Shown: in pieces, positions 44,001 through 53,900 of the stretch
How positions within the stretch are numbered: position 1 is the stretch's first letter
Layout of the letters: each line of letters begins with the position of its first letter
NCBI GenBank assembly: GCA_023079485.1
Contig: CM041083.1
Span: forward strand, 109,781,554 to 109,845,553
DNA length: 64,000 nucleotides
Direction: 5' to 3'
DNA from: Archilochus colubris
Taxonomy: Eukaryota > Chordata > Aves > Apodiformes > Trochilidae
The notes under the pieces: model-generated
The model's database searches: none
The model's input: the letters and a program-made list of their open reading frames with translations, nothing else
What the model was told of the DNA's origin: nothing
Made by a program: the position numbers and the translations under genes

Positions 44001-45609
44001 TGAGCCAGCAGTGCACTCTTAAGGTGGGACAGCCCATTGCCTTACTAGATTGTATTTGACTAGAGTTCAGCCAGCAGTTTGAGGGAAGTGATGCTTCCCT
44101 ACTGTTGGCCAGTGTGAAGCTGGAAATGGAATATTGTGTCCAGTTTTGGGCTCCCTGGTATGCAGCTGACACTAATGTATTGGAGCAAATCTACTTAAGA
44201 GCTACCAAGATGGGTAGGGGCCTGGAGCATCTGATATAGAGGTGGAAGGGTCAGGAAATAGCCCTATGAAGAGTGAGTTACCTTGAAATACCTTTAATCT
44301 CTTCCGATGCCTAATGAAAGGGTGTACAAAAGATGAAGCCAGCATATTCTCGTGAGCACCGTGATAGGACAATGGGCACAAGCTGCAGCAAGGGAAGTTC
44401 TGGTTAAATATGAGAGGCCAGAATTTTTCACAGCAAGGGTAGTCAAACCCTGAAAAAGAGATGTGGGCAGATTGTGGCATCTCCATATTTGGAGATTTTC
44501 AAAACACAAGTATATCTTGAGCAACTTGACTTGAGTTAACCCTGCTTTGAATGTGTGTTGCAGGGCTGAGAGGGAGGAGAGAATGGACTGGTTGATTCTA
44601 GATAACCCTTTCAATCTAACTTTTTCTGTGGTTCAGTCTCCCCTTTGTCTTCCAGCATTTCATTTTTGTTTTACAGCATCTGACTTGTGATCCCTAAAAG
44701 CATTGGCAAATATATGCAGGACTTGTGAGTAACTTCTGCCACAAGTCCTGTTGGGATATGATGGCACTGTGAAGACTGGCTACTGGAGATGATAAAGGAA
44801 CTGATGGCAGAAGGAAATGCTCAAGGGAAGGGATGGGTGATTTGGAAGCAATTTGATCAGGAAGAGGACAGAGCAGGGCGATCCAAGAAAGAAAGCAAAA
44901 AGAGAAACATAGCATATTCCCTGTGTTATATGTAACTTTTAACCTTATTTACTCTTAATATTTTAAAGCCTTTAGTTAAGCTACTTTTTCTTGCCTTCTC
45001 TTGTTCTCTGTTTTTTCTGCTTTTTGTTAACATAAGTGGTAGATGTTTGTGCTTCTAAATGTACAAAAATACTGGGGTTCAATACTGTTTTGAGAAATAA
45101 AAAGGTGTGGGACAAAGGGTTGTGCCGGTGATTATTTGCTAACTTAAAAGCATTCAGAAGCATTTCTGAGCTGTTTTGGGAAAGTTGAAATTCAGTTTAA
45201 TCCTCAGTAATTTGTTTGAAACTAAGAGAATCTTAACCTTCAAACTTTAAACTCAAGAGACTCAGCTTTGAACAGCTGGTAGATTTTGAAATTATCTTGA
45301 TGCTGCTTTAACTGCATCAGTTTATTGCTGGTCTATTTAAGTCCTGTATGGAGCCTTTTCAGTGTAAAGTTATTCCAGCTTTGTTAAATAAAGGGCTATG
45401 TATTTGAATGTAAAACTCCACCTACATTTAATTGTATCTAATTATTTCTTTACAGCCTGAAGCTACGTTCTCTTCGAGTGAATGTCGGACAGCTTCTAGC
45501 TACAATCATGCCTGATCTGGACTTGCAGCAAGTAAATTATGATATTGATGTAGTAGATGAAATTTTAGGACAAGTTGTAGAACAAATGCACGAAATCAGT
45601 AGTACTTAG
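20051..45609 (+). CDS. MORC3: MORC3, complete coding region, 17 exons, 926 residues
   Basis: MORC3 is a nuclear GHKL-type ATPase that binds H3K4-methylated chromatin and PML bodies; this is family knowledge. Residues 25-111 hold the ATP-binding motifs: ELIDNAYD (catalytic-type Asn39), DNGNGM (67-72) and [10 protein letters not shown] (98-107). An S5-like region follows to about residue 370. The CW zinc finger spans about 405-450, with Cys414, 417, 436 and 447 and Trp411 and Trp420. A linker carries a SUMO-interacting motif, [10 protein letters not shown] (575-584), and the C-terminus (about 755-926) is coiled coil. Length is close to the human protein (939). All joins keep phase, including two U12-type introns after exons 4 and 7. 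The start is the only ATG in the first exon, with an A at -3. The neighbours DOP1B and CHAF1B match human 21q22. Confidence 0.97.
20090..25177 (+). other. MORC3 intron 1
   Basis: This 5.1-kb intron has a GC-rich first 450 bp continuing the CpG island, and is A/T-rich afterwards. Short A and T runs occur. No transposon, extra exon or RNA gene was recognised. Confidence 0.6.
25178..25250 (+). CDS. MORC3: MORC3 exon 2
   Basis: [20 protein letters not shown], then AELI, the start of the ATPase fold. It ends in phase 1 within the Asp codon of motif I. Confidence 0.96.
26255..26387 (+). CDS. MORC3: MORC3 exon 3 (ATPase motifs I and II)
   Basis: (D)[20 protein letters not shown] to [18 protein letters not shown]. 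The donor AAG|GTGGAT is weak, but the frame and homology require it. Confidence 0.95.
27427..27641 (+). CDS. MORC3: MORC3 exon 4 (ATPase motif III)
   Basis: (S)[20 protein letters not shown], then [11 protein letters not shown], to VPIVTFNNQ plus one base. No GT donor fits; the exon must end directly before the U12 signal ATATCCTTT, which gives Arg154 at the join. Confidence 0.95.
27642..27909 (+). other. MORC3: U12-type AT-AC intron of MORC3
   Basis: The intron is 268 bp. It begins ATATCCTTT (27642-27650), the exact minor-spliceosome 5' signal. The branch sequence TCCTTAAC is at 27891-27898, and the intron ends GCTTAC 11 bases later. The two AG acceptors nearby (27902 and 27914) both lead to an immediate stop; only the AC end keeps the reading frame and gives [14 protein letters not shown]. 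Reading into the intron would add eight residues and stop at a TGA (27665-27667). Confidence 0.93.
27910..28057 (+). CDS. MORC3: MORC3 exon 5
   Basis: (R)[20 protein letters not shown] to [10 protein letters not shown] plus two bases. The start is set by the AC 3' end of the preceding U12 intron. Confidence 0.95.
29811..29958 (+). CDS. MORC3: MORC3 exon 6
   Basis: (R)[20 protein letters not shown], then [13 protein letters not shown], to SDYSLR in phase 0. Confidence 0.96.
31016..31147 (+). CDS. MORC3: MORC3 exon 7
   Basis: [20 protein letters not shown] to [11 protein letters not shown], 44 codons in phase 0, ending on the U12 donor GTATCCTTT. Confidence 0.95.
31148..31422 (+). other. MORC3: U12-type GT-AG intron of MORC3
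   Basis: The intron is 275 bp. Its 5' end GTATCCTTT (31148-31156) is the exact GT-AG form of the minor-spliceosome donor. A TTCCTTAAT branch sequence at 31402-31410 lies 12 bases before the terminal AG (31421-31422), within the narrow spacing typical of U12 introns. Confidence 0.9.
31423..31542 (+). CDS. MORC3: MORC3 exon 8
   Basis: [20 protein letters not shown], then [20 protein letters not shown], exactly 40 codons in phase 0. The leading Ala depends on choosing AG at 31421-31422. The later AG at 31432 would join AAT to a TAA stop, so it is excluded. Confidence 0.94.
31913..32010 (+). CDS. MORC3: MORC3 exon 9
   Basis: [20 protein letters not shown], then [12 protein letters not shown], ending in phase 2. 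Confidence 0.96.
33149..33216 (+). repeat. 68-bp direct repeat, copy 1
   Basis: It aligns without gaps to 35234-35301, with roughly eight differences. The copies share TTATTATTTTATATTTT, then TTTGTGAGGAAATA and ATACATCCTACA. Confidence 0.85.
33950..35160 (-). mobile_element. Probable ERV LTR and leader, minus strand
   Basis: Read on the minus strand from about 35158, the sequence starts TGTAAACAAGAAC, has a TATA-like CATAAAAGGG, then a U/C-rich stretch and a (GT)n run at about 34521-34549. Next come two related motifs, GGTGCCAGCTCCTGGAG and GGTGTCAGCTACTGGAG, which look like a leader or primer-binding region. The layout resembles an avian ERVL-type LTR from memory. The ends and family are not secure, and no viral gene is readable. 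Confidence 0.45.
35234..35301 (+). repeat. 68-bp direct repeat, copy 2
   Basis: This is the partner of the copy 2,085 bp upstream. Two of the differences are TG against CA, the expected products of decay of one CpG on opposite strands. Confidence 0.85.
36010..36240. repeat. Degenerate short tandem motif near an ERV-like segment
   Basis: CATGYCYCACARRGTG-type motifs recur at about 36018, 36047 and 36099, with CCCCAGAKTGGGG-type partners. The block runs straight into the 51-54-bp tandem repeat. It is probably one old transposon-derived segment, but I cannot name the family. Confidence 0.45.
36241..36500 (-). repeat. 51-54-bp tandem repeat, about five units
   Basis: The units begin near GGGTGGCC at 36291, GGGATGGCC at 36341 and GGGTGGTT at 36395, with diverged units on both sides. 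On the minus strand they translate to a repeating peptide with HPDK, HPNK, HPDR or CPDK heads and TVL-R-like cores, 17-18 residues per unit. One frame change separates the first unit from the rest. Confidence 0.7.
37574..37678 (+). CDS. MORC3: MORC3 exon 10
   Basis: (R)[20 protein letters not shown], then [14 protein letters not shown]. The donor is CA|GTGAGT, phase 2. Confidence 0.96.
37792..37914 (+). CDS. MORC3: MORC3 exon 11 (CW zinc finger)
   Basis: (Q)[20 protein letters not shown], then [20 protein letters not shown]. It carries three of the four zinc cysteines and the aromatic residues that bind methyl-lysine in CW domains. Confidence 0.97.
38024..38098 (+). CDS. MORC3: MORC3 exon 12
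   Basis: (R)[20 protein letters not shown], then TYKK. It supplies the fourth zinc cysteine (Cys447). Confidence 0.95.
38931..38973 (+). CDS. MORC3: MORC3 exon 13
   Basis: This 43-bp exon reads (K)[14 protein letters not shown], basic and helical, ending in phase 0 on CAG|GTAAGT. Confidence 0.9.
40141..40328 (+). CDS. MORC3: MORC3 exon 14
   Basis: [20 protein letters not shown] to [11 protein letters not shown], a Ser-rich linker that diverges fast between species. It ends in phase 2 on AG|GTTAGT. Confidence 0.92.
40876..41698 (+). CDS. MORC3: MORC3 exon 15 (large; SUMO-interacting motif and coiled coil)
   Basis: This 823-bp exon begins (S)[20 protein letters not shown], carries [16 protein letters not shown], and then a Glu-rich coiled-coil stretch ([20 protein letters not shown]) to ERDRYKSE. 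It ends in phase 0. The open frame runs upstream into the intron, but the TTCTCAG acceptor completing the Ser codon sets the start. Confidence 0.95.
41741..41813 (+). repeat. 73-bp direct repeat, copy 1
   Basis: It reads AATTATTTTTATTTTGAAGT to AGTTCAGTCGTAACTCAT and recurs 375 bp downstream with about three differences. Confidence 0.95.
42116..42204 (+). repeat. 73-bp direct repeat, copy 2, plus 14-bp partial third copy
   Basis: The full second copy is 42116-42188. A partial copy, AATTATTTTTATTT, follows at 42191-42204 and forms the pyrimidine-rich tract of the exon 16 acceptor. Confidence 0.95.
42210..42373 (+). CDS. MORC3: MORC3 exon 16
   Basis: [20 protein letters not shown], then [18 protein letters not shown], to NFSDGE; coiled coil followed by a linker, ending in phase 2. 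Confidence 0.95.
43230..44640 (+). mobile_element. Old CR1 retrotransposon, sense to MORC3
   Basis: This 1.4-kb block in intron 16 reads in CR1 sense. It carries GACATCAAATTGG-like and GAGCCAGCAGTGCACTCTTA text from the reverse-transcriptase end, TGTGTCCAGTTTTGGGCTCC, GGGCCTGGAGCATCTGAT, and the 3' part to about 44640. Numerous stops and indels break every reading frame, so it is inactive and much older than the minus-strand CR1 copies. Confidence 0.8.
45456..45609 (+). CDS. MORC3: MORC3 last exon with stop
   Basis: (S)[20 protein letters not shown], then [20 protein letters not shown], ending HEISST and TAG. This C-terminus is highly conserved. Confidence 0.97.
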
Positions 45610-47969
45610 TATTAAGATTTTAGCAGACTCTTACGTGATCTTCCATTATAACGTTTCTGTAGATTCAAAATTGTATATACTACTTCTTCACTTTATATAT
45701 TTGACATAGTTTGATCAGTAAGTGTATATATACTCTGCATTTAAATGTTCCCAACAGATGCAGTGGGTGTTACCTTTACTTCCTCTTAAAGGAACACTGT
45801 CAATGTTGACTTAATTAAGGATTGTACTTAATTAAAGATTTTGCTTTTAAAATGTATTTGTAATTAAATTTGCAAATATTTTTATTAGTAGGAATCTTAA
45901 TACTTTTTGTACAAAAGTTTTTTTTTGTTAAATTCTGATCTTATAAGCATTAATACGTGCAATTATTTCATCTTCTAAAATCTTAAGTGGTGGAATATAT
46001 TAAAAATGAAAAAAAAAAAAAAGAACAAAAAGAACCTTCTTACCTTCTTTGATTACCTTCCCAGAGCAAACCTTAGTAGCATTGTTGTATACTGCAGTAT
46101 TGCTTCATTACTAAAGCAGTGTTGTATGTTGCATTACTGGGATAGAAGTGTAACTTGGGACATATGGGTAATATTTGTGGTTTACTACCAAAAGAAGAAA
46201 AATTCTTCAAGGTTTTTATCCTGAAAACCGATTATATTTGACTGCCTTTTGGATTTTCTTGTGTCACTAAAGAACATCTGTACATAGTTTAGCAGCATAA
46301 ACATGCCCATAGGATGCAGCTAGGATATTTCAGCCCTTTCCATGATGGAAACGACAAGCCTGTTTGTGTCCTGCCCTTTCTACTTGATTGTTGTTTTCTT
46401 GTACATCTAAGAACCTGTCTGTATCTGAGCACAGTCAGCAGGATCTTCAGTTCTACTCTGTAGTTCTATTTGAACACAGCAGTTTTGGTTGACGGGTCCA
46501 GGTATGTACCAGTACATGGCTTCAGTGGTCAGATTTTACACAAAGCTTTTGCCTGCTTTTTTCCAAGTCAAAAGCAGCTGGTGGAATGAGAAGCACCTTG
46601 GTGGACCATTGGAGAGAACAAGCTGGGGTGGGAGCCCTGAGCCACCTGTGCTCTCCATCCAGTGCTGCTGCTTGAGACCTGGAGACCTTATTTCAGGGAA
46701 GCCCAGTGCTGTACAGGATTGACACAAGTTCTGTGCTGTATCCAAATGTTTGTATATATTATCTCAAAACCCAAGCTGCTTCAGTATTAAACATGTAGTA
46801 TGCCTTGGGGTCTTTCTGGCTGAGATATGAGGGTGCTGAGATTTGTCTCTGAAACTTACCTTTCTATCAGAAGGTACCACGATGACTCTGAATGCATCAG
46901 CCTGCTAAATCCTTGATTAATTAGTTGAATGGAAATAGTTTTAAAAGAGGCTGTGTTTCCTTATCTGTGGTGTTAACAGAGTGAACTAAAGCTGAAAATG
47001 TTCAACTATAACTCATTTATGCTATCTTAAAGTTTAGACATCATTTATAATAGGTAAGATACGTGAGTCCCCCTTTGCCTCTCCTCTTTTTTTCTCCCCC
47101 CCTGCCCCCAAATGTTTTACAGTGACTCTTAAGCCACTACTTCTATGCTCTAATCCTCATGCAAATAATTCCTGGAAGAAATGGTACTCAGAGAAATCAC
47201 TGTAACAGTGGTGACAGTATTTTCACTCAATTGCATATTTTTTCTTTTGAAGTTGTTAGTAATGGGAAGAAAGGTGGCAAAGATAGCAGAGCCACCTTTT
47301 ACTTTGTGGTGGTATTTGTCATCCAAAAAAATGATTCTTGCTTTTTAAAAAGTTTAAAAAAAATTGGAAAAAAAAATCATGAAATAGTGTTTGATACATT
47401 CATTTCTAGGAAGCATATTTTTTTTTAAAAAGCTAACATTTTTGGCTTTTGCACTGCTACTGTCCTGATTTAATTGAATTATATTCCTCTTAGTTGTAGT
47501 TCAGTCTGTTTCTTCTGTGGGCAGTATTTCTATTTCAAGATGCTGTCTACTCTAGTATGCCAATAAGGGTAATGCAATACTCTTGTACTTTATAATGGAT
47601 AAATTGAATGCTTTTTTTGAAGAGGTGGCTGTAATATAACTGTTCGTATGACTTTTAAAAAGTTTGTATTTTCCAGTTATTGGTGTGTAGTTTTCCATTT
47701 CTTAATCATTATTTATTATGTTTCATCAGACCATAGTTGAGTTTCTTACAAACAACTGGTAAAATACAACATATGTCTATATTAAAAAATTGCAAATTTA
47801 CAATGTACATTTACACTTTGGAGAACAGTGGACTAATGGAAATGCTTTTTATTTACTTGTTAAAATTATTTTTTGTAAAAAATAAAATTAAAAAAAAACT
47901 ATATAAATCTGCATTTGCAGGATCAAAACTGATATGTGATCAAATGCAATGTTTTTGTTTATAAATAAA
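45610..47969 (+). other. MORC3: MORC3 3' UTR (maximum extent uncertain)
   Basis: A/T-rich sequence follows the stop. Candidate poly(A) signals include an ATTAAA near 45834 and AATAAA at 47881-47886 and 47964-47969. The latter pair, next to T-rich sequence, would give a UTR of about 2.3 kb. A poly(A) run at 46006-46021 could cause false internal priming. Confidence 0.5.
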
Positions 47970-48707
47970 TACTATGCAGAATGGTTAATTTTTCTGGCTT
48001 CTTTACTTATTTGGTCTTAAGAGCAAGCTGATTCTGTCTGGTTGTGAGCAGACAATTTTTGCTCACCAGCCATGCCTTCAGACCAGGTGGGAATCTTAAC
48101 ACGGTCCCAGTGCAGCTGCCTGACTAGGGTTCTTCAGATGGTTGGTTTCATGTGGGGAACTCTGTTACCCAATTACAAGACTGTTTCTGTGTTAGAATTT
48201 GGGACAAAGCTCTGCTTCAAAGCCTCGTTAAAGACGTGATGGCATGATGCTACAAAGGCAGAAACAACAGAAATGCAAATGTAAATTCTTGGATCAGAGC
48301 AGGTCTGCTTAGCTCTCCTTGATAAATTTACCTTTGGCTAGGTAAATTTACCTTTGGCCAGCATGAAAGACTCAAAAGTTCTTTCTGATATTTTTATGGC
48401 TGAGGCAGACCATTTTTCCCTGGCCAGTTCTTGATCATCAGAGCTTTTAGAAAGAGACAACAGCATGCAAGGTATTGCTGTGGAAAGGATTGGACTGACA
48501 TGCAATATGGACATGTTCTGGATAGGGATAAAGCAGTTGTGTCATAATCCTGGGCATATTCATTGCCATGGATGCTGCTGTGCCAGTAGGATTTCAAATC
48601 CAGCACATGGACTTGGCACAGTCCTGGCTTTCTAAGCGTGGTCATATTTGTGTGGATATCCCTCTCTGAAGTCCTTTTTTAAAATTAAGGGGAAAAAAAA
48701 GAACTAT
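47970..48707. other. Intergenic, nothing recognised
   Basis: The sequence has mixed composition, with a small imperfect duplication (GGTAAATTTACCTTTGGC near 48330-48360). I saw no gene or transposon. Confidence 0.5.
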
Positions 48708-49113
48708 CATGGAATCATAGAATGGTTTGGGTTGGAAATGACCTTAAAGTTCAAGTTCCAACCCCCCTGCCAGGGGCAGCACTTCCCACAGGGCCAGGTT
48801 GCTCCAAGCCCCATCCAACCTGGCCCTGAACGCTGCCAGGGAGGGGGCAGCCACAACATCCCTGTGCCTGTGTCTCCCTACCCTCACAGTTAATAACTTA
48901 TTCCTAATGTCTAATAATTTTAATCTCCTCTCTTACAGTTGAATAATCCATTCCCACTGGTCCAATCACTCCATGTCCTTATAAAAAGCCCCCCTCTTCC
49001 CCCCAGCTTTCCTGTAGGCCCCTCCAGGAGCTGTAAGGCCACTGTAAGGTCTCCCTGGAGTTTCTCTTCTGCAGGCACAGCTCAGCCTGTCTTCACAGGA
49101 GGGGCACTCCAGA
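48708..49113 (-). mobile_element. CR1 retrotransposon fragment
   Basis: The + strand starts TCATGGAATCATAGAATGG, then TTTGGGTTGGAAATGACCTT, and runs through GTTGCTCCAAGCCCCATCCA to CAGGAGGGGCACTCCAG, the antisense of a CR1 3' end including its terminus. Confidence 0.94.
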
Positions 49114-49847
49114 ATCTGTGTACAATAAATGTTTTATTTTTTGTGTTCTGCTTTCTCACCTGCTTTCTCACCAGGCAGTGCAATAACTGGTGAACTCTTC
49201 AGAGGACAAGTTTTAGCTGTAACCCTGCAGCCAGTGGTTCTTTTGACTGCCTGGGAAGGCAAAGAGGAGCAGGGAAGCCATAGGGGGCAGGGGGAAGAAG
49301 CAAAATTAGATGCCAGTTTCTAAAGCTGCAATTTTTTTTACCCTGATTTTAAACTGAAGGGTTTGCGTTTTAATAGGGGAATTGGGGGGATCAGTTGCTT
49401 TTTGACCAGTCTAAGTGTAAAAATTTCAAATAAAGCAATGCCATATTTATAAGGGGGGTGGGGGTGGGAAGAGTGGTAGAACTTTAAAAATAAAGCTTGT
49501 TTTAGGTTTCTTTTGCTGTTTTGAGGTTTGTTTTTTTTTTTTTTTAATTGGAAGCAAGCAGGGCAAACACATTCCAAGCAGAAGAAAACGCGGGCAAAGG
49601 CCAACACCGCAGAGTTCGTGGATTTCCCTCTCAGCAAGCCCTCACGCCCCTTTTTGCATTCCCAGAGTGGGAAAACACCAAACCTCCCGCCCGGGACAAG
49701 AGGGGTTGGGGCGGGGAAGAGAGAGAGAGAATCGGGGATCCTAGGGGCTCCCTAGCCCTTTCCGCTGCCCCTCCCTCCGCTCCTGCGGGCGGCACAACAG
49801 CGAGATATGGCGGGGTGGGAGGAGGAGTAGAGGGGAAGAGGGAGTAG

Positions 49848-49859
49848 CGCGCATGCGCG
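49848..49859 (+). promoter_or_regulatory. NRF1 binding site
   Basis: CGCGCATGCGCG is an exact match to the palindromic NRF1 consensus YGCGCAYGCGCR. Confidence 0.8.
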
Positions 49860-49871
49860 AAGCGGGCTGGG

Positions 49872-49879
49872 GCGGGAAA
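49872..49879 (-). promoter_or_regulatory. E2F binding site
   Basis: GCGGGAAA is the reverse complement of TTTCCCGC, a classical E2F site. It lies 12 bp downstream of the NRF1 site, and E2F control fits a gene needed in S phase. Confidence 0.7.
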
Positions 49880-50776
49880 GTCGCGAGAGCGCCGGGAGAG
49901 CGCCGCAGGTAGGGGCTGTGGGGGGGTGCGTCTGCCCCGCGACCCCCGGCCGTTAGTGGCGGTTGGGAATGGCGGCACATCCCAACCCTCCCCTCTCCCT
50001 CACACACTGCCTCCCTTCTGCCTCTCGGAGAAGAGGAGCCCCGCAGCGGTGGGGGCGGGAAGCCAGGGTATGAAGTTGGCGGGGAGTTAATCTCGGGTGC
50101 TCGGAGTGATGTCGCCAGGCAGCGCGTTGCGTTTCGTGTGGTTCATCACGCTCCGAGGCGGCCAGGGATTGCAGGTCTCCGGCGGCGGCTTTCGTGGCCC
50201 TCCGGGCTATGAGGAGCTGCCCCTGCTCGGGGTACCGCCCGGAAAGCGGCTACCCTGCTGAGGGGCGGCTGCGGCACTGCTGACCACTCTGGGGCCTTCG
50301 TGTCTTTGTTTTGGCTTCTCAGTTGATAGTGCAGTAGTTTTTGCCCCGGGCCCTGGATGGATGCGCGTAGTGCCAGCCTGGGGCCACCCGGTGAGGGCTC
50401 ATCCTAGTCAGGAGCCGGGCTGGGGAAGGGCTGGGGCAGCCCAGAGGATTACAAGCACGCTCGCTCGAGGGGCTGACAGAGAACTGTGTGTATGCCCTCG
50501 GGATTTACTATGTATTGTAACCTTGCCCTGCGCTATGCTTATATTTAATTCCTCTGCGAGACAAAGCTTTATTACCCTTTTCATGCAGTGGCCAGGCAGT
50601 AACTTTTAACTATAAGAAATAATAGTACTTAAAAATGGACTTCCTTTAACCCTCCCCCCCTTCTGTTTCTGCAGTGAAATTATTACATGGTCTGTCTTCA
50701 CTGCTTGAAAAATCGGTTTTAACTTTGTTTGACATAAGAACAAGAGTTTATCCAGTATTTGTTGTCTTTTATTTAG

Positions 50777-50907
50777 CAAATATGAAAGTCATCACTTGTG
50801 AAATAGCGTGGCATAATAAGGAGCCTGTGTACAGCTTAGACTTCCAGCATGGAGCGGATGGGAAGATCAATCGACTGGCCTCAGCAGGCGTGGATACAGC
50901 TGTTCGT
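50777..50907 (+). CDS. CHAF1B: CHAF1B exon 2 (start codon at 50782)
   Basis: It encodes residues 1-42 in phase 0 and ends CGT|GTAAGT. An in-frame upstream open stretch reaches back to 50674, but the acceptor at 50775-50776 and homology favour the ATG at 50782. Confidence 0.93.
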
Positions 50908-53900
50908 GTAAGTTTCTAACCTGTTTGGTTTGGGTCTGTAGCTCCTACAGAGCATGAAATACTTTGTTATCCAACGCATGAGATTATTGGCTAGTAGATG
51001 ATGCTGGTGGTAAATGGTTTAAGGGAGAGAATGTGAGGCTGGAGAGCTATATACAGAATGACAGTTCCTCTTGCGTGCTGTCCTCGAGTTCTGCTGCTCG
51101 GTGTTATGCTGTTTATAGAAAAGTACTTGCAGTGACAGCTTGGTGATACTTCTGAGTAGTAAGTGGTAATTTAGTGTACAGTCTCGTGGGCTGGTGAAAA
51201 ACAATTTGTTTTAATTTCTTTATGTTCATCAAAATTGAATTTTATCTGTCAGTTTGTAAGTAGTCACTCAGTAGTGTGAGGTCTTTTTACAGCCCCTTTT
51301 AATTGGCTTCACATACAACTCACCAAAGTAATTTTGTGTTGGTTTTAGCAAACTTTGTTAATCAGTTGTTCATCCTTTTGAGTATCACTTAGGAAAGCAT
51401 TAAATCGCACAAGCCCCAAAAGATGTGTCCATAAGATTTACCTTGGTAAAATCAGGTACTTGTTTACTGTCTTCATGATTCTTAATGCATGTGAGGACTG
51501 TCCCCATCAGTAAGTGATCTCTTGGTTTCTCCAAAAGTCCGAGCCCTTTTTGGGAAGCTATGTGCACTGGTGGACCACATTCTTTGTATGTTAGTCAACT
51601 CCTTAAATAAAGTTGGTGGACAAGTGAGGCACAGCTTCTTCTGCAGAGAAGTACATTGTCTCAATTTTTAAATTTATTTTTCCTTTAACAGCTTTTCTGT
51701 ATGGAGGGTGGACACAGTGGCCAGAGTTTTTCAGGTTGCCCTTAGAGTATTTCTAAAAAACTGACATATTTGCATTCCCTGTGTTAGAATCATAGAATCA
51801 TAGAATTGGCTGGGTTGGAAGGGACCTCAGAGATCATCAAGTCCAACCCTTGATCCACTACCACCGCGATTCCCAGCCCATGGCACTGAGTGCCACATCC
51901 AGTCTCTTTTTAAATATCTCCAGGGACGGAGAATCCACCACTTCCCTGGGCAGCCCATTCCAATGCCTGATCACCCTCTCTGTAAAGAAATTCTTTCTAA
52001 TATCCAACCTAAACTTCCTCTGGCACAACTTAAGTCCGTGCCCTCTTGTCTTGTTGAAAGTTGTCTGGCAAAAGAGACCAACCCCCCCCCTGGCTACACT
52101 CTCCTTTCAGGTAGTTGTAGAGAGCGATGAGGTCTCCCCTGAGCCTCCTCTTCTTCAGGCTGAACAGCCCCAGCTCCCTCAGCCTCTCCTCATAGGGTCT
52201 GTGCTCGAGTCCCTTCACCAGCCTGGTTGCCCTCCTTTAGACCTGCTCCAGGAGTTACATTTGTTAATGTATTTATTAACAAGCTATTACAAATAGTGAC
52301 TGCTGTGATATTTGATTGATTGGAATCCCTCTTTCTTTTGGAGATGAGAAATGCCAGTAAAAATTAGGATTTTACTCTCAGTAACTGCAGTCAAAACTTT
52401 CCCCTTTGTCGCTAGCAAAAGTTACTTCTTACCTGACAGTGTGTGCAGTTCAGGGATTTGGCTGTATATATAGGCTATTGGATATATATTTAAGTCATAT
52501 TTATAAATATACATGTTTTAGGGCCTGAAAATTTTAGTGTTCTTTGACATAAGAGATACTTCTGCTACATCTTTCTAAGGACTGCAGCATAAGGAGGGAA
52601 AGCTGGCAAAATTACAAGCAGCTTTATTCAGGCTTCTTAATAAATTCTTGTCAAAGCTTGGTTTGGTTTGATTTTTCTTCTGAGATGAATTGCATCCATG
52701 AACAGATTATTTGAAACACCTAATGGGATACCTGTGACCTTAGTCCCACTGTATTGGGACATAACAGTTTCAGTCTGATGGCTGAGTGGACGAGTGGACT
52801 CACAGGTAGAGCAGTGGGAGTGGCATCACTGTCCCCTGCAAAACTAAGCACAAAGGGGATCAGGAATTTATTAAGCCAGTATTGCTGGAACAGTGCCCGT
52901 ATCATGCAGCGGTCTTAATGGCTTTGATCACTGGGAAACTGGGATTGTTATCATTCTTGCTCAAATGATCTGTTTGAAAATGGTAAATCCATTGACCTTT
53001 AGGGTTTGCTGCAAAACTGCAGTTTGCTCAGACTTCTTAAGAGAGCTAAACTGGGGTTTTTTTGTTTGGTTGGTTGGTTTTTCCTCCTGTAGTAATCAGG
53101 TTTGTTTTCAGATTGTTAACAATTTGTGGTTGACAAGAAATTGTCATTCTATGCCATTGAATAACTGTATTTATCAAATTCACTTGAAGCCAGAGGTTGT
53201 CAGTAAATGAAGACAGGATGATGTCATGTGTTTGGTTGGGTTTCTCTTTTAATTTATTGGAAAATGCTTAATAATTTATTTCATCAGACAAAAACCCTGC
53301 AGTATAATTACAGCTTGTGGCCCACCATGGGCTGCAAGGGGGCAACCTGTGTCACTGTGATCTTCTCTAGGGGGTGCAGGGGAATCTTTGTTCCAGCACC
53401 TGCAGCACCTCCTCCCCTCCTTTCACTGACCCTGGTGTCTGCAGGACTGTTTCACACACTTCTCATACTCTTCTCTCACAGCTGCTGTGCAGTGTTACGT
53501 TTTCTTAAATTTATTACCACACTTGTGCTGTTGGTAGGACAGTCTTGTAGACAGCTGGAACTGGGTCTGTCCAACAGGGGGGCAGCTCTTCTTATCTTCT
53601 CACAAAAGCCACCCATGAAGACTTCCATCTGTACTGGGTACCAAAGCCTTACCACATAAATCCAGGACACAGCTGTAGCTGAGTGAAAGCTTGTGGTGCC
53701 ACTGCAGCGTTAGCTCTGAAAGTTTCAGATAATAAGATCAAAATGTCTGCCCAAAGAATAAATTATGGATTATTGAAATGGCACATTTAGATGACACCTT
53801 TATTCCTGAAAAATGTCTGTAACACTTTTGTGTGTAGATATGGAAAGTGGAAAAAGGACCAGATGGAAAAGCAATTGTAGAGTTCTTGTCCAACCTTGCC

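Larger units (their letters stand above)
49590..50300 (+). promoter_or_regulatory. CHAF1B: CHAF1B CpG-island promoter and first non-coding exon
   Basis: CpG becomes dense at about 49590 and fades after 50300. The best first-exon donor is GCCGCCGCAG|GTAGGG (exon end 49908), placing transcription start between the NRF1 site at 49848 and 49900. There is no TATA box. The first exon would be entirely 5' UTR. Confidence 0.7.
50908..53837 (+). other. CHAF1B intron 2
   Basis: This 2.9-kb intron holds a CR1 and a second dispersed repeat, listed separately. No further exon was recognised. Confidence 0.7.

Noticed and set aside
49528..50007. Open frames across the CHAF1B promoter
   Set aside because: They are GC-rich chance frames within the CpG island; homology places the start codon at 50782.
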